64,000 nt of DNA. Origin: Lacisediminihabitans sp046156175 (lineage in GTDB: Bacteria; Actinomycetota; Actinomycetes; Actinomycetales; Microbacteriaceae). Below the pieces are notes generated by a model, which worked only from the letters and a program-made list of their open reading frames with translations, did no database searches and was not told the origin of the DNA. Below are positions 23,572 to 32,886 of this stretch, piece after piece (position 1 is the first letter of the stretch; the number at the start of each line of letters is the position of its first letter). Made by a program: the position numbers and the translations under genes. The stretch is taken from positions 682,001 through 746,000 of the forward strand of contig NZ_JAYLVL010000003.1 of the NCBI RefSeq assembly GCF_046156175.1, read 5' to 3'.

Positions 23572-26500
23572 ATGACCGACGCGACCACCGACAACGCGAC
23601 CTCGCAGTACGTGATCTCTTATCCGGAGGATCTCCCGGTCAGCCAACGCCGCGATGACATCGCCGCCGCCATCCGCACCCACCAGGTCGTGATCATCGCC
23701 GGCGAGACCGGCTCGGGAAAGACCACCCAGCTGCCGAAGATCCTGCTCGAACTCGGCAAGACGAGCATCGGCCACACCCAGCCGAGGCGCATCGCCGCGC
23801 GCACGATCGCCGAGCGCATCTCCGACGAACTCGGGACGCCTCTCGGCGGGCTCGTCGGCTACCAGGTGAGATTCACCGACACCGTTGGCCCCGACACCCG
23901 GATCAAGCTGATGACCGACGGCATCCTGCTCAACGAGATCCACCGCGACCGGCTCCTCCGCAAGTACGACGCGATCATCATCGACGAGGCCCACGAGCGC
24001 AGCCTCACCATCGACTTCCTTCTCGGCTATCTCAAACAGCTGATGCCGCAGCGACCCGACCTCAGCATCATCGTGACCTCCGCGACCATCGACCCCGAGA
24101 GCTTCTCCCGTCACTTCGCGGATGCCGCGGGCGTCGGCGCACCGATCGTCGAGGTGAGCGGACGAACCTTCCCCGTCGAGGTGCGGTACCGCCCACTCGT
24201 GGCCGAGGCCTCGCTGGAAGAGGATGAGGACGACACGGAGGCGGAGGCCGACCTCGATCCCCTCGAGGGGATCAACGCCGCGCTGGACGAACTGGCCCGC
24301 GAGTCGAACGGTGACGTGCTGGTCTTCCTCAGCGGGGAGAACGAGATCCGGGATGCCGAGGAGGCGATCGGCGGCCGGAACCTGCCATTCACCGAGGTGC
24401 TTCCGCTCTACGGTCGACTGAGTTCTGCCGAGCAACACCGGGTGTTCGAGACCGGGCGAGCCCCCGGCATCCGTCGTCGCATCGTGCTGGCGACCAACGT
24501 GGCGGAGACCAGCCTCACCGTGCCGGGCATCAAGTACGTCATCGATGCGGGCACGGCCCGCATCTCGCGCTACAGCGTGCGCTCGAAGGTGCAGAGACTG
24601 CCCATCGAAGCGATCAGCCAGGCGAGCGCGAACCAGCGCTCGGGCCGAAGCGGTCGAACGAGTGACGGCATCGCCATCCGCCTGTATGCGGAGCAGGACT
24701 TCATGCGCCGACCGGAATATACCGAGCCGGAGATCCTGCGCACGAACCTCGCCGCCGTCATCCTGCAGATGATCTCGCTCGGACTCGGCGATATCGCCAG
24801 GTTCCCCTTCCTTCAGCCGCCGGACTCGCGCGGCATCAAGGACGGTCTGGACCTTCTGCGAGAGCTCGGAGCCGTGGAGGCCGGAAGCGGAGACGATCCC
24901 CGCATCACCCGCATCGGCAAGCAGCTCACGCAATTGCCGATCGATCCGCGACTCGCGCGCATGGTGGTGGAGTCCAAACAGCACGGGGTGACCCGCGAGG
25001 TGATGGCGATCGTCGCCGGGCTCAGCATCCAGGATCCCCGGGAACGACCGCTCGAGAAGCGAGCGCAGGCCGACCAGTCCCATGCGCGCTTCGTTGATCC
25101 GACGAGCGACTTCCTCACACTGCTCAATCTCTGGAATCACCTGCGCGAGAGGGAGAAGGAACTCAGCGGCAACCAGTTCCGGCGGCTCTGCCGCAGCGAA
25201 TACCTCAACTATCTTCGGGTGCGCGAGTGGAAGGATGTCTTCCGCCAGCTCGAGCGGATGGCGAAGCCGCTCGGTCTCGTGGTCGGTGGCCCGTCTACCA
25301 ACCCCAACGCCATCCACCGCTCGCTGCTCGCCGGCCTGCTGAGCCAACTGGGCATCCGGGATGTCGCGAAGAAGGACTACATCGGCGCGAGGCAGGTGCG
25401 GTTCAGTGTCTTCCCCGGGTCGGCCCTGGCGAAGAAGCAGCCCGCAGAGCTGATGAGTGCCGAGCTGGTGGAGACGAGCCGACTGTTCGCTCGCACCAAT
25501 GCGGCCATCGACCTCTCCTGGGCGGAGCCCATCGCCGGGGATCTCGTGAAGCGAAGCTACAGCGAGCCGCACTGGGAAAGGAAACAGGGATCCGCCGTCG
25601 CCTGGGAGCGGGTCACCCTCTACGGTGTGCCGATCGTGGCACGTCGGCGGGCGCAGTTCGCGAAGGTCGATCCGGCCTACGCGCGCGAGTTGTTCATCCG
25701 CCACGCCCTCGTCGACGGCGAGTGGGACCTCGACCGTGTCGACAAGCGGGTGAGCGCCTTCGATCGGGCCAACCGCGCCTTGCGCACCGAGCTCGCCGAG
25801 CTCGAGGAACGCACGCGCCGACGGGACCTGCTCTTCGACGACGAAGCAGTGTTCGACTTCTACCAGCGCCGCATCCCGAGCGAGATCACCAGCCAGCGGC
25901 TGTTCGAGACGTGGTGGCGCACGGCGCGCCGCGAGACTCCCGACCTGCTGACGATGACAGCCGAGAACCTCATCGACGAGGATGAGGCCGCTCCCGTGGC
26001 CGAACTCGTGGAGACCTCGTACCCGAAGACGTGGAGCCAGGGCGACCAGCAGCTGTCGCTCGGCTACCGTTTCGAGCCGGGAAGCGACGACGACGGGGTC
26101 ACCGTGCAGGTGCCGATCGCCCTCCTGGCGCGGCTCGACCCGGAGGGTTTCGACTGGCAGGTGCCCGGTTTTCGGGAGGAGCTCGTCACGGCGCTGCTCA
26201 AATCTTTACCGAAGGCGATCCGTCGCAATGTCGTGCCGGCGAACGACTGGGCACGGCGGCTGCTCGCCGAGCTCCCCGAGGTGAGCGATGGACGCTCGCT
26301 GCGGGCGGCCCTCGCGGCCACGATCACCCGGCTCACCTATGTACCGGTCGCCACCACCGACTTCGACGAGTCCCGCATCCCCTCCCACCTGCGCATGAGC
26401 TTCGCGGTCATCGACGAGCGCTCGCGCACTGTCGCCACGGGCACCGACCTGCGTGCCCTCCAGGAGCAGCTCAAGTCGACGGTGCGGGAGAGTGTGGCGC

Positions 26501-27381
26501 GGGCATCCGTCACCCCCCGAAGCAACCTCGAGCGCGCGGGGCTCACCGGTTGGGATTTCGACGAGCTGCCGCGCACCCTCGACACCAAGCAGGGTGGCAA
26601 CACGATCCGGGCCTACCCGGCCCTCGTCGACGAGGGCTCCAGCGTGGCCATCCGCCTCATGACGACCCCGCTCGACCAGTCGAGGGAGCAACGACGCGGG
26701 GTGCGGCGGATGCTGCTTCTCGCCATCCCCTCCCCCGTGTCCTACGTGCAGGATCACCTTACCCAGACCGAGAAGCTCACGCTCGCCCAGAGCCCGTACC
26801 GGACGACGGCCGAGCTTTTCGCGGATTGCATGGCGGTCTGCATCGACGCCGTGATCGCCGACCGCGAGATCTGGACCCGCAAGGAATTCGAGGCAGTGCG
26901 GGACGAGATCTCGGCCACGATCATGGAGGCGCTGTTCCAGACCGTCTCGCTGCTCACGAAGGTGATCGCCGGAGCCCGCGATGCCGAGAAAGCGATCAAG
27001 GCGGCCTCGAACATCGCCATGCTCAGCCCGCTCGCGGATGCCCGTGAGCAGCTGTCAGCCCTGGTCTATCCCGGTTTCGCCTCGGAGACCGGACTCTCGC
27101 AACTGCGTCGGCTGCCGGTGTACCTGGCGGCCGTCGTGCATCGCATCGGCAAGCTCGGAGACAACCTGGGGCGTGACCGGGTGTGGATGACGGAGGTGCA
27201 GACCGCGACGGCGCGCTACGAACTCGCCGGCGGCCGCCTGCCCCTCGCACCGGACTCTGCAGCTCCCCTGGTGCGCGCCCGATGGTTGCTCGAGGAGCTG
27301 CGCCTCAGCCTCTTCGCTCAGCACCTCGGCACGTCAGAGCCGGTCTCGCTCCTGCGCATCGTGCGGGTGCTGTCGGACTGA
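23572..27381 (+). CDS. hrpA: ATP-dependent RNA helicase HrpA
   Basis: 1269 residues, the length of bacterial HrpA. DEAH/RHA-type SF2 helicase acting on RNA and ribosomes. N-terminal core: Walker A GETGSGKTT (44-52), QPRRIAARTIAERI (motif Ia), DEAH at 138-141, TSATI, an acidic insertion (EEDEDDTEAEADLDP, about 218-232), then domain 2 with TNVAETSLTVPGIKYVIDAG and SGRSGRTSDG. Helicase-associated and OB domains follow, then the long DUF3418 C-terminal region (YQRRIPSEITSQRLFETWW onward) that sets HrpA apart from HrpB. ATG start; tail to tail with fbpC, 4 bases apart. Confident. Confidence 0.96.
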   Translation: MTDATTDNATSQYVISYPEDLPVSQRRDDIAAAIRTHQVVIIAGETGSGKTTQLPKILLELGKTSIGHTQPRRIAARTIAERISDELGTPLGGLVGYQVRFTDTVGPDTRIKLMTDGILLNEIHRDRLLRKYDAIIIDEAHERSLTIDFLLGYLKQLMPQRPDLSIIVTSATIDPESFSRHFADAAGVGAPIVEVSGRTFPVEVRYRPLVAEASLEEDEDDTEAEADLDPLEGINAALDELARESNGDVLVFLSGENEIRDAEEAIGGRNLPFTEVLPLYGRLSSAEQHRVFETGRAPGIRRRIVLATNVAETSLTVPGIKYVIDAGTARISRYSVRSKVQRLPIEAISQASANQRSGRSGRTSDGIAIRLYAEQDFMRRPEYTEPEILRTNLAAVILQMISLGLGDIARFPFLQPPDSRGIKDGLDLLRELGAVEAGSGDDPRITRIGKQLTQLPIDPRLARMVVESKQHGVTREVMAIVAGLSIQDPRERPLEKRAQADQSHARFVDPTSDFLTLLNLWNHLREREKELSGNQFRRLCRSEYLNYLRVREWKDVFRQLERMAKPLGLVVGGPSTNPNAIHRSLLAGLLSQLGIRDVAKKDYIGARQVRFSVFPGSALAKKQPAELMSAELVETSRLFARTNAAIDLSWAEPIAGDLVKRSYSEPHWERKQGSAVAWERVTLYGVPIVARRRAQFAKVDPAYARELFIRHALVDGEWDLDRVDKRVSAFDRANRALRTELAELEERTRRRDLLFDDEAVFDFYQRRIPSEITSQRLFETWWRTARRETPDLLTMTAENLIDEDEAAPVAELVETSYPKTWSQGDQQLSLGYRFEPGSDDDGVTVQVPIALLARLDPEGFDWQVPGFREELVTALLKSLPKAIRRNVVPANDWARRLLAELPEVSDGRSLRAALAATITRLTYVPVATTDFDESRIPSHLRMSFAVIDERSRTVATGTDLRALQEQLKSTVRESVARASVTPRSNLERAGLTGWDFDELPRTLDTKQGGNTIRAYPALVDEGSSVAIRLMTTPLDQSREQRRGVRRMLLLAIPSPVSYVQDHLTQTEKLTLAQSPYRTTAELFADCMAVCIDAVIADREIWTRKEFEAVRDEISATIMEALFQTVSLLTKVIAGARDAEKAIKAASNIAMLSPLADAREQLSALVYPGFASETGLSQLRRLPVYLAAVVHRIGKLGDNLGRDRVWMTEVQTATARYELAGGRLPLAPDSAAPLVRARWLLEELRLSLFAQHLGTSEPVSLLRIVRVLSD

Positions 27382-27385
27382 GGTC

Positions 27386-28477
27386 TCAGCTGCCGGCGAA
27401 CACGACGGCGTCGCCGAGCGCGCGGAGCACGACCCGGTCGCCCCGGCGATGGGCGCATGCTCCGGTCACCGGGATCTCGATCGAGCCCGCTCCGGCCAGT
27501 TCCAGCGTCAGCAGCTGGGATGCTCCCTGGAACTCGACTGCGACCACCCGGGCGACGCAGCCCGCGGCATCCGCTCCCGGCAGCAGCGGGTCGACGACGA
27601 GCTGCTCCGGCCGGAAGAGCGCCGTGCAGGCTCCGACGAGCGAGCTCGACTGCGCGACGAGTCCGAGCGCGCAATGCACCCGACCACCGGAGGCCTCTGC
27701 GTCGAAGACCACGGCATCCCCGAGGAAGCGCGCGGTGGCGAGATCCGCCGGAGTCGAGTAGAGCGCGACGGGTGTGCCAACCTGGGCGAGGCGCCCGTCG
27801 CGCAGCACGGCGACCTGGTCGCCGAAGGTCAGCGCCTCCTCGCGATCGTGGGTCACCAACACCGTCGTGACTCCGGCCGCGCTGAGCGCTGCGGCGACCA
27901 ATTCACGGGTCGCCGCCCGCAGTCCGGTGTCCAGAGCGGAGAACGGCTCGTCGAGCAGCATGATTCCCGGCTTTCGCGCCATCGCGCGGGCGAGGGCGAC
28001 CCGCTGCTGCTGCCCTCCGGAGAGCTCATCAGGGCGACGCGAGGCAAGGGAGGGATCGAGGGAGACCAGATCGAGCAGCTCAGCCACGATCGCCGTACGA
28101 TCCCCGCGCTCGTGTCGATCCAGCCCGAAGGATACGTTCTGGCCGACCGTGAGGTGGGGGAACAGTGCGCCGTCCTGGGCGACATGCCCGATTCCGCGGC
28201 GATGAGCGGGCACGGCGACTCCGGGCCCGGCGACTATGTCGGGCCCGATTCGGATGGTGCCAGCATCCGGGAAGTCGAAACCGCTCAGCAGCCGCAGCAG
28301 GGTGGTCTTGCCCGACCCGGAGGAGCCAACGATCACGGTCTTCGACCCCGCCGGCACATCGAGGTCGATGGACTCGAGCACCGGGGTCGCGCCATAGCGC
28401 TTGCCGATTCCGCGTATTTCGATGGCGCTGCTCTCGATGGCGCTGCTCTCACGCGAAGGCGAGGATGAATCGCTCAC
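27386..28477 (-). CDS. fbpC: Iron(III) ABC transporter ATP-binding protein
   Basis: 363 residues. ABC ATPase with Walker A VGSSGSGKTT (about 50-59), Q-loop HVAQDGALFPH, signature LSGGQQQRVALARAMA, Walker B IMLLDEPFSALD and switch His in LVTHDREEA, then a C-terminal TOBE-like regulatory domain from about residue 270 that includes VEFQGASQLLTLEL. This is the FbpC/CysA-type layout used with a single fused permease. The N terminus carries a 15-bp tandem duplication that repeats the residues IESSA. Its ATG overlaps the fbpB stop by 4 nt. Iron as substrate rests on the binding protein and the IdeR box upstream of the operon. Confidence 0.9.
   Translation of the reverse strand: MSDSSSPSRESSAIESSAIEIRGIGKRYGATPVLESIDLDVPAGSKTVIVGSSGSGKTTLLRLLSGFDFPDAGTIRIGPDIVAGPGVAVPAHRRGIGHVAQDGALFPHLTVGQNVSFGLDRHERGDRTAIVAELLDLVSLDPSLASRRPDELSGGQQQRVALARAMARKPGIMLLDEPFSALDTGLRAATRELVAAALSAAGVTTVLVTHDREEALTFGDQVAVLRDGRLAQVGTPVALYSTPADLATARFLGDAVVFDAEASGGRVHCALGLVAQSSSLVGACTALFRPEQLVVDPLLPGADAAGCVARVVAVEFQGASQLLTLELAGAGSIEIPVTGACAHRRGDRVVLRALGDAVVFAGS
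28419..28448. repeat. 15-bp tandem duplication inside fbpC
   Basis: TCGATGGCGCTGCTC occurs twice head to tail (28419-28433 and 28434-28448). It stays in frame and repeats five residues near the FbpC N terminus, ahead of the ABC core, so it is probably a harmless slippage product. Confidence 0.85.
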
Positions 28478-30018
28478 AGGCTGTTCACCGCCGTTCGGTC
28501 TGATCGGGCTCTCGCGAAGAGCAGGTAGGTGACCGGCAACGAGAGCAGGATCATGAGACTGGCATACGGCGCCGCCCCCACATAATCGATGTCATTGACC
28601 CGGGACCAGAACTGGATCGCGAGGGTGCGCGTGCCGTTCGGCGCGAGGAGCAGGGTCGAGGTCAGCTCCGTGACGATCCCGAGGAAGACCAGCGCCGAGC
28701 CGGCAAGCGCCGAGGGCATCACGAACCGCAGGGTGACGGTGAAGAAGGCGAGCAGCGGCGGGCGACCGAGCGAACGGGCGGCCTCCTCGAGCCCGGGGGG
28801 CACCTGGGCCAGTCCAGAGCGGAGGTTCACGATCGCCCGCGGCAGGAACATCAGAAGGTAGACCACGATCACCAGCGCGGCGGTCTGGTAGAGAGCGGGC
28901 ACCAGGCGGATGGCCACCGTCACGAAGGCGAGGGCGGTCACGAGCCCGGGGAGCGAACTGGTGACGTAGTTGATCGACTCGAGGATGCGCGTGACGCGAC
29001 TGGGGAAACGTACCGCGAGAAGCGCGATCGGAAAGGCGAGAAGGCAGGTCGCCACTGCGCCGATGAGCCCGTAGCCGATCGTCTGGCCCAGAGCGGTGAG
29101 CAGGTAACGATCGGTCCAGGCGGCGAGCCCACCGGAGACCAGCCACCGTCCGACACTCGCGAAGGGAACGGCGACGGAGAGAGCGACGAGAAGCCCAAGG
29201 AAGAGATAGGCGGCCGGTGCCCACCTGCCGAGAGACGATCGCTCGGCCGGACGCGCCGATCCAGAGCCGATGCGGGCGTAGCGAGCTCCGCCGCGTGCAC
29301 CGGACTCCCCCACCAGGAGCACGAGGCAGCACAACACGAGCACGCCGGCAAGGGCGTTCGCCGCCGGCCCGTTGAAGGTGGAGCGGAACTGGTCGACGAT
29401 CGCGGTGGTGAACGTGTCGAAGCGGATCAGGGCGAAGGCCCCGTACTCCGACAGCAGATGGAGCCCGATGATGAGCGAGCCTCCCAGGATGGGCAGTCGA
29501 AGTTGCGGAAGCACCACGCGGAAGAAGACCCCGATCGGCGCGACGCCGAGAGAGCGGGCGGATTCCTCGACGGCCGGGTCGAGGCGTCGAAGGGCCGCGA
29601 CGGTCGGGAGATAGACGAGTGGGAAGTAGGAGAGGCCGGCCACGAGCACTCCGGACCACAGCCCGTTGAGCGATGGCACGGCGCTCACCCAGCCGTAGCT
29701 GTTGACGAAGGCGGGGATGGCGAGGGGAACCACGAGCAGGATGGCGAAGGCCCGCGAGCCGGCGAGTCTGGTGCGCTCCACCAGCCACGCGGCGGCCACG
29801 CCAACGAGAGCGCAGAGCGGCACCGTGACGAGAACGAGTCCCGCGGTGTTGGCGAGGAGTTCGCCCACCCGCGCCCGGAAGATGAGCGCGGAGAGGGTCG
29901 GACCCCCGGTGAGGATGGCCGTGACCGCGACATAGCCGAGCGGCACCAGGCCCAACAGCGAAACCCCGGCAGCCATCGCGATGATGGCACCGGGGGTGCG
30001 CTGTCGAAGTCGAGTCAC
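28474..30018 (-). CDS. fbpB: Iron(III) ABC transporter permease, fused double-domain type
   Basis: 514 residues with a GTG start. About twelve hydrophobic helices in two repeated halves, each with a permease EAA loop: EESARSLGVAPIGVFFRVVL (about residue 152) and EEAARSLGRPPLLAFFTVTL (about 418). This fused FbpB/SfuB arrangement lets one chain do the work of a permease dimer. It lies between the binding protein and the ATPase on the same strand, 24 nt after fbpA. It would pass ferric iron across the inner membrane. Family firm; iron inferred from the binding protein family and operator. Confidence 0.91.
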   Translation of the reverse strand: MTRLRQRTPGAIIAMAAGVSLLGLVPLGYVAVTAILTGGPTLSALIFRARVGELLANTAGLVLVTVPLCALVGVAAAWLVERTRLAGSRAFAILLVVPLAIPAFVNSYGWVSAVPSLNGLWSGVLVAGLSYFPLVYLPTVAALRRLDPAVEESARSLGVAPIGVFFRVVLPQLRLPILGGSLIIGLHLLSEYGAFALIRFDTFTTAIVDQFRSTFNGPAANALAGVLVLCCLVLLVGESGARGGARYARIGSGSARPAERSSLGRWAPAAYLFLGLLVALSVAVPFASVGRWLVSGGLAAWTDRYLLTALGQTIGYGLIGAVATCLLAFPIALLAVRFPSRVTRILESINYVTSSLPGLVTALAFVTVAIRLVPALYQTAALVIVVYLLMFLPRAIVNLRSGLAQVPPGLEEAARSLGRPPLLAFFTVTLRFVMPSALAGSALVFLGIVTELTSTLLLAPNGTRTLAIQFWSRVNDIDYVGAAPYASLMILLSLPVTYLLFARARSDRTAVNSL

Positions 30019-30042
30019 CGGCCGAGTCTATTCAGGGCAGCG

Positions 30043-31089
30043 TCAGAGAAGCCCGGCCGCGGTCATGAGGTCGGTGACCTTGCGGCTGTCGAGTTTCGAG
30101 GGATCGAGCACCGGGGCATCCAGGTCGACGAGCGGCACGAGTGCCTTGTTCGCCGCGACATCGCTGGCGACCGGGTACTCGAATGAGCTCCCGGTCTGCA
30201 GGATGGTCTGGCCGGTCTTACCGGTGATGAACTTCAGGAAGGCCTGGGCCGCCACCGGATTCTTCGCCGTCTTCAGCACTCCCCCGCCGGAGGTGCTCAC
30301 GAAGGCGCCGGGATCCGAGTTCTTGAAGTAGTGGAGCTTGGTGTTGTCGCTGTTCTCCCCGGTGCCGGACTGGTCGCCGAACCAGTAGTAGTGGTAGATG
30401 ACTCCGGCCGGGATCTCCCCCGCATTGACGGCCTTCATCACGGCGCTGTTGCCCTTGTACGCGGTGGCGTTCTCTTTCATCGAAGCAAGCCAGGCGGATG
30501 TCGCCTTCTCCCCCTTCAACGCCAGGAGCGCACTCACGATGGCCTGGAAGTCCGCGCCCGATGGCGAGGCGGCCCAGCGCCCCTTCCACTTCGCGTCGGC
30601 AAGGTCGAGAAGGGATGCGGGCAGTTGACTCTCGGAGAGCATCGACGGGTTGTAGACGAAGACCGTGCTGCGCGCGGCGATTCCGGTCCAGTGCCCCGAG
30701 GAGGGGCGGTACGCCTCCGGCACCTGCGCGAGAGTCGCGGCGTCCACGGGGGCGAAGAGCTTCGCGTTGTCGACGAGGCTCATCGCCGGGGAGTTCTCGG
30801 TGAGGAACACGTCGGCGGGCGAGGCGTTGCCCTCTTGCACCAGCTGGTTGCCGAGCTCGGAGTCGTCACCGTTGCGCAGCGTGACGGTGACGCCGGTCTG
30901 CTTCGTGAACTCGTCAGCCCAGGCCTGCGTGAGCTCTTCGTGCTGCGCGTTGTAGACCGTGATGGCCCCGCTGGGCTTCGCGCCGGGTGTGGAACCGGTG
31001 GAGGGTGTTGCCGTCGAGCATCCGGCCAGGGTGATCGCGGCCACGAGGGCGAGCGCAGCAACGCCGACCCATTTCGGGGTGGTGATCAT
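30043..31089 (-). CDS. fbpA: Iron(III)-binding lipoprotein of ABC transporter
   Basis: 348 residues. Lipoprotein signal with lipobox ITLAGC (Cys at about 24), a Ser/Thr/Pro linker, then an FbpA/AfuA-type binding protein beginning ITVYNAQHEELTQAWADEF. The typical FbpA points follow: NGDDSELGNQLVQEG, DVFLTENSPAMSLVD and the tyrosine-rich VIYHYYWFGDQSG near residue 240, where iron-ligating tyrosines lie in the family. First gene of fbpABC. ATG with GAGGAG upstream. The 19-bp IdeR/DtxR box at 31135-31153 puts it under iron repression. Confidence 0.92.
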   Translation of the reverse strand: MITTPKWVGVAALALVAAITLAGCSTATPSTGSTPGAKPSGAITVYNAQHEELTQAWADEFTKQTGVTVTLRNGDDSELGNQLVQEGNASPADVFLTENSPAMSLVDNAKLFAPVDAATLAQVPEAYRPSSGHWTGIAARSTVFVYNPSMLSESQLPASLLDLADAKWKGRWAASPSGADFQAIVSALLALKGEKATSAWLASMKENATAYKGNSAVMKAVNAGEIPAGVIYHYYWFGDQSGTGENSDNTKLHYFKNSDPGAFVSTSGGGVLKTAKNPVAAQAFLKFITGKTGQTILQTGSSFEYPVASDVAANKALVPLVDLDAPVLDPSKLDSRKVTDLMTAAGLL

Positions 31090-31134
31090 GGGGGAAGGCT
31101 CCTCAAGTCAGGGCAGGTTCCGTCCGCAGAACCT

Positions 31135-31153
31135 TTAGGTAAGCCTACCCTAA
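31135..31153. promoter_or_regulatory. DtxR/IdeR iron box upstream of fbpABC
   Basis: TTAGGTAAGCCTACCCTAA matches 17 of 19 positions of the classical actinobacterial iron-box consensus TTAGGTTAGCCTAACCTAA. It is 46 bases before the fbpA ATG and 4 bases past the fadD stop, with a TTGATC / CTAAAG promoter-like pair overlapping it on the minus strand. Fe-bound IdeR would block transcription. Confidence 0.88.
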
Positions 31154-31157
31154 GCGA

Positions 31158-32735
31158 TCAAGGCTGAGTGGTGACCGCCACTTCCACCTCGGCCTCGTAG
31201 ATGGCCACCAGTTCGCGCTTGAGCACCTTGCCGCTCGGCCCGAGGGGCAGGGTCTCCACGATCTCCACGCGGCGGGGGTACTTGTAGGCGGCCAGCTTCT
31301 CTTTCGCGTACTCCGCGAGGGCGGCGGTGTCGACATCAGCTCCGGGCGCCAGCACCACTGCAGCCATGATCTCCTGGCCGTGCATCTCGTGGGCCACGCC
31401 GAAAACCGCGGCACTCGAGACCGCGGGATGCGCCACCAGCACCTCTTCGACCTCCCGCGGATAGACGTTGTATCCGTTCCGCAGAATCATGTCTTTCTTG
31501 CGGTCGACGATCCAGAGATAGCCGTCTGCGTCCTTGGTACCGAGGTCGCCGGTGCGGAACCAACCGTCCACGATGGCCTTCGCCGACTCCTCGGGCAGGT
31601 TGAGGTAGCCCTTCATGAGGTTGTGCCCGCGGATCACGATCTCGCCGAGTTCGTCGATCGGAAGCAGTTCGATGGAGTCCTCCACCTCTGCCCGCGCGAT
31701 CTCCACATCCACTCCCCAGATCGGGGTGCCGATGCTTCCGGCGCGCGGCGTGCGCCCCACATGGTTGAAGCTCGCGACGGGTGAGGTCTCGGTGAGCCCA
31801 TAGCCCTCGTAGATCTCCACGCCGAACTCGGCGCGGAATCGTTCGATCACCGCGAGCGGGAGCGATGCTCCCCCGGATACCGCGTAGCGCAGCTTCGGGC
31901 GCTCGGTGGTCTTCTTCGCGGCCTCGAGAAGCGCGATGTACATGGTGGGAACGCCCATCATGATGGTGCATCCCGAGTCGATCAGCAGTCGGAGGGCGGA
32001 GTCTCCATCGAACTTCGGCAGCAGCACGATCTTCGCCCCGGCACGAAGTCCGGTGTTGAGCGTGCAGGTCTGGCCGAAGGTGTGGAAGAGGGGAAGGCCA
32101 CCGAACACCGTGTCATCCGCGGTCATGTCGAAGGTGGTCAGCAACAGGGTGTTGGTCTGTTCGACGAGCGCGAAATGGCTGCCCATCGCCCCCTTCGGCT
32201 TGCCCGTCGTTCCACTGGTGTAGAGGATCGTCGCCGTATCCGACGGTTGGCGGGGGCTATAGGTGCGGATCGGTTCCGCCTCCGCGGCGAGCTTCTCCAG
32301 CTGCAGGATGCCCTCGACCGGTTCGGGGGCGAGCACCGACAGCACGGGGATACCGGCCTGCGCCGCTCCCTTTGCTCCCTGCCCGAGCAACGGCGCTGCG
32401 CAGATGAGCATGGTGGCTCCGGAATCGCGGAGCACGTATTCGATCTCGTCCGCCTTGAGGAGGGCGTGGATCGGCACGACGATGCCGCCGATGCTGAGGA
32501 TCGCGAAGTAGGCGCGGGCGAAGTCGGCGACATTCGGAATGAGGATGGCGACCGCGTCTCCCTCGGTCACCCCCTGGCCGAGCAGGGCTCCGGCGTACGA
32601 ACGGGTCTCTGTCCACAGCTCGGCGTAGGTGAGCTCTTGGCCGCCGACGACGAGCGCGACATTGTCGGGGGTTCGATCGGCGGATTCCTTGAGGATCGCG
32701 GCGACGGAGAGGGTGGAGTAGCTCGGGTCGGTCAT
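31158..32735 (-). CDS. fadD: Long-chain fatty-acid--CoA ligase / acyl-CoA synthetase
   Basis: 525 residues from MTDPSYSTLSVAAIL at 32735, with AGGAA 5 nt upstream; an open frame 18 codons longer has no ribosome site. AMP-forming ligase of the ANL superfamily: phosphate loop LYTSGTTGKPKGAMGSH (about 170), YGLTETSP (about 310), the adenosine-binding WFRTGDLGTKDADGYLWIVDR, and the catalytic Lys region GPSGKVLKRELV near the end. It activates a carboxylic acid, probably a fatty acid, to its CoA ester. It stands alone between two transporter operons. Chain length cannot be told. It reads toward fbpA with no clear terminator between. Confidence 0.88.
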   Translation of the reverse strand: MTDPSYSTLSVAAILKESADRTPDNVALVVGGQELTYAELWTETRSYAGALLGQGVTEGDAVAILIPNVADFARAYFAILSIGGIVVPIHALLKADEIEYVLRDSGATMLICAAPLLGQGAKGAAQAGIPVLSVLAPEPVEGILQLEKLAAEAEPIRTYSPRQPSDTATILYTSGTTGKPKGAMGSHFALVEQTNTLLLTTFDMTADDTVFGGLPLFHTFGQTCTLNTGLRAGAKIVLLPKFDGDSALRLLIDSGCTIMMGVPTMYIALLEAAKKTTERPKLRYAVSGGASLPLAVIERFRAEFGVEIYEGYGLTETSPVASFNHVGRTPRAGSIGTPIWGVDVEIARAEVEDSIELLPIDELGEIVIRGHNLMKGYLNLPEESAKAIVDGWFRTGDLGTKDADGYLWIVDRKKDMILRNGYNVYPREVEEVLVAHPAVSSAAVFGVAHEMHGQEIMAAVVLAPGADVDTAALAEYAKEKLAAYKYPRRVEIVETLPLGPSGKVLKRELVAIYEAEVEVAVTTQP

Positions 32736-32761
32736 GGTGTTCCTGTCATCCTCGACTGGGT

Positions 32762-32779
32762 GCGCTCGCCTGCGAGCGC
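32762..32779 (-). terminator. Palindromic hairpin after the amino acid ABC operon
   Basis: GCGCTCGC (32762-32769), CT, GCGAGCGC (32772-32779): an 8-bp perfect stem 108 bases past the ATPase stop and upstream of fadD. No T-tract. It may end the transporter transcript. Confidence 0.4.
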
Positions 32780-32886
32780 TCTCAGGCACGCTACGCCTGT
32801 GGATGCGAAAACATCAACTTCGCCGACCCTGCACAGCAAATCCGCAGCACTTGGGTCGCGCAGCCGATCCGGACGGTGGAGCCGCG

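Noticed and set aside
32762..32779. A factor-independent terminator at the GCGCTCGC palindrome
   Set aside because: The stem is strong but no U-tract follows; it is kept only as a low-confidence hairpin.
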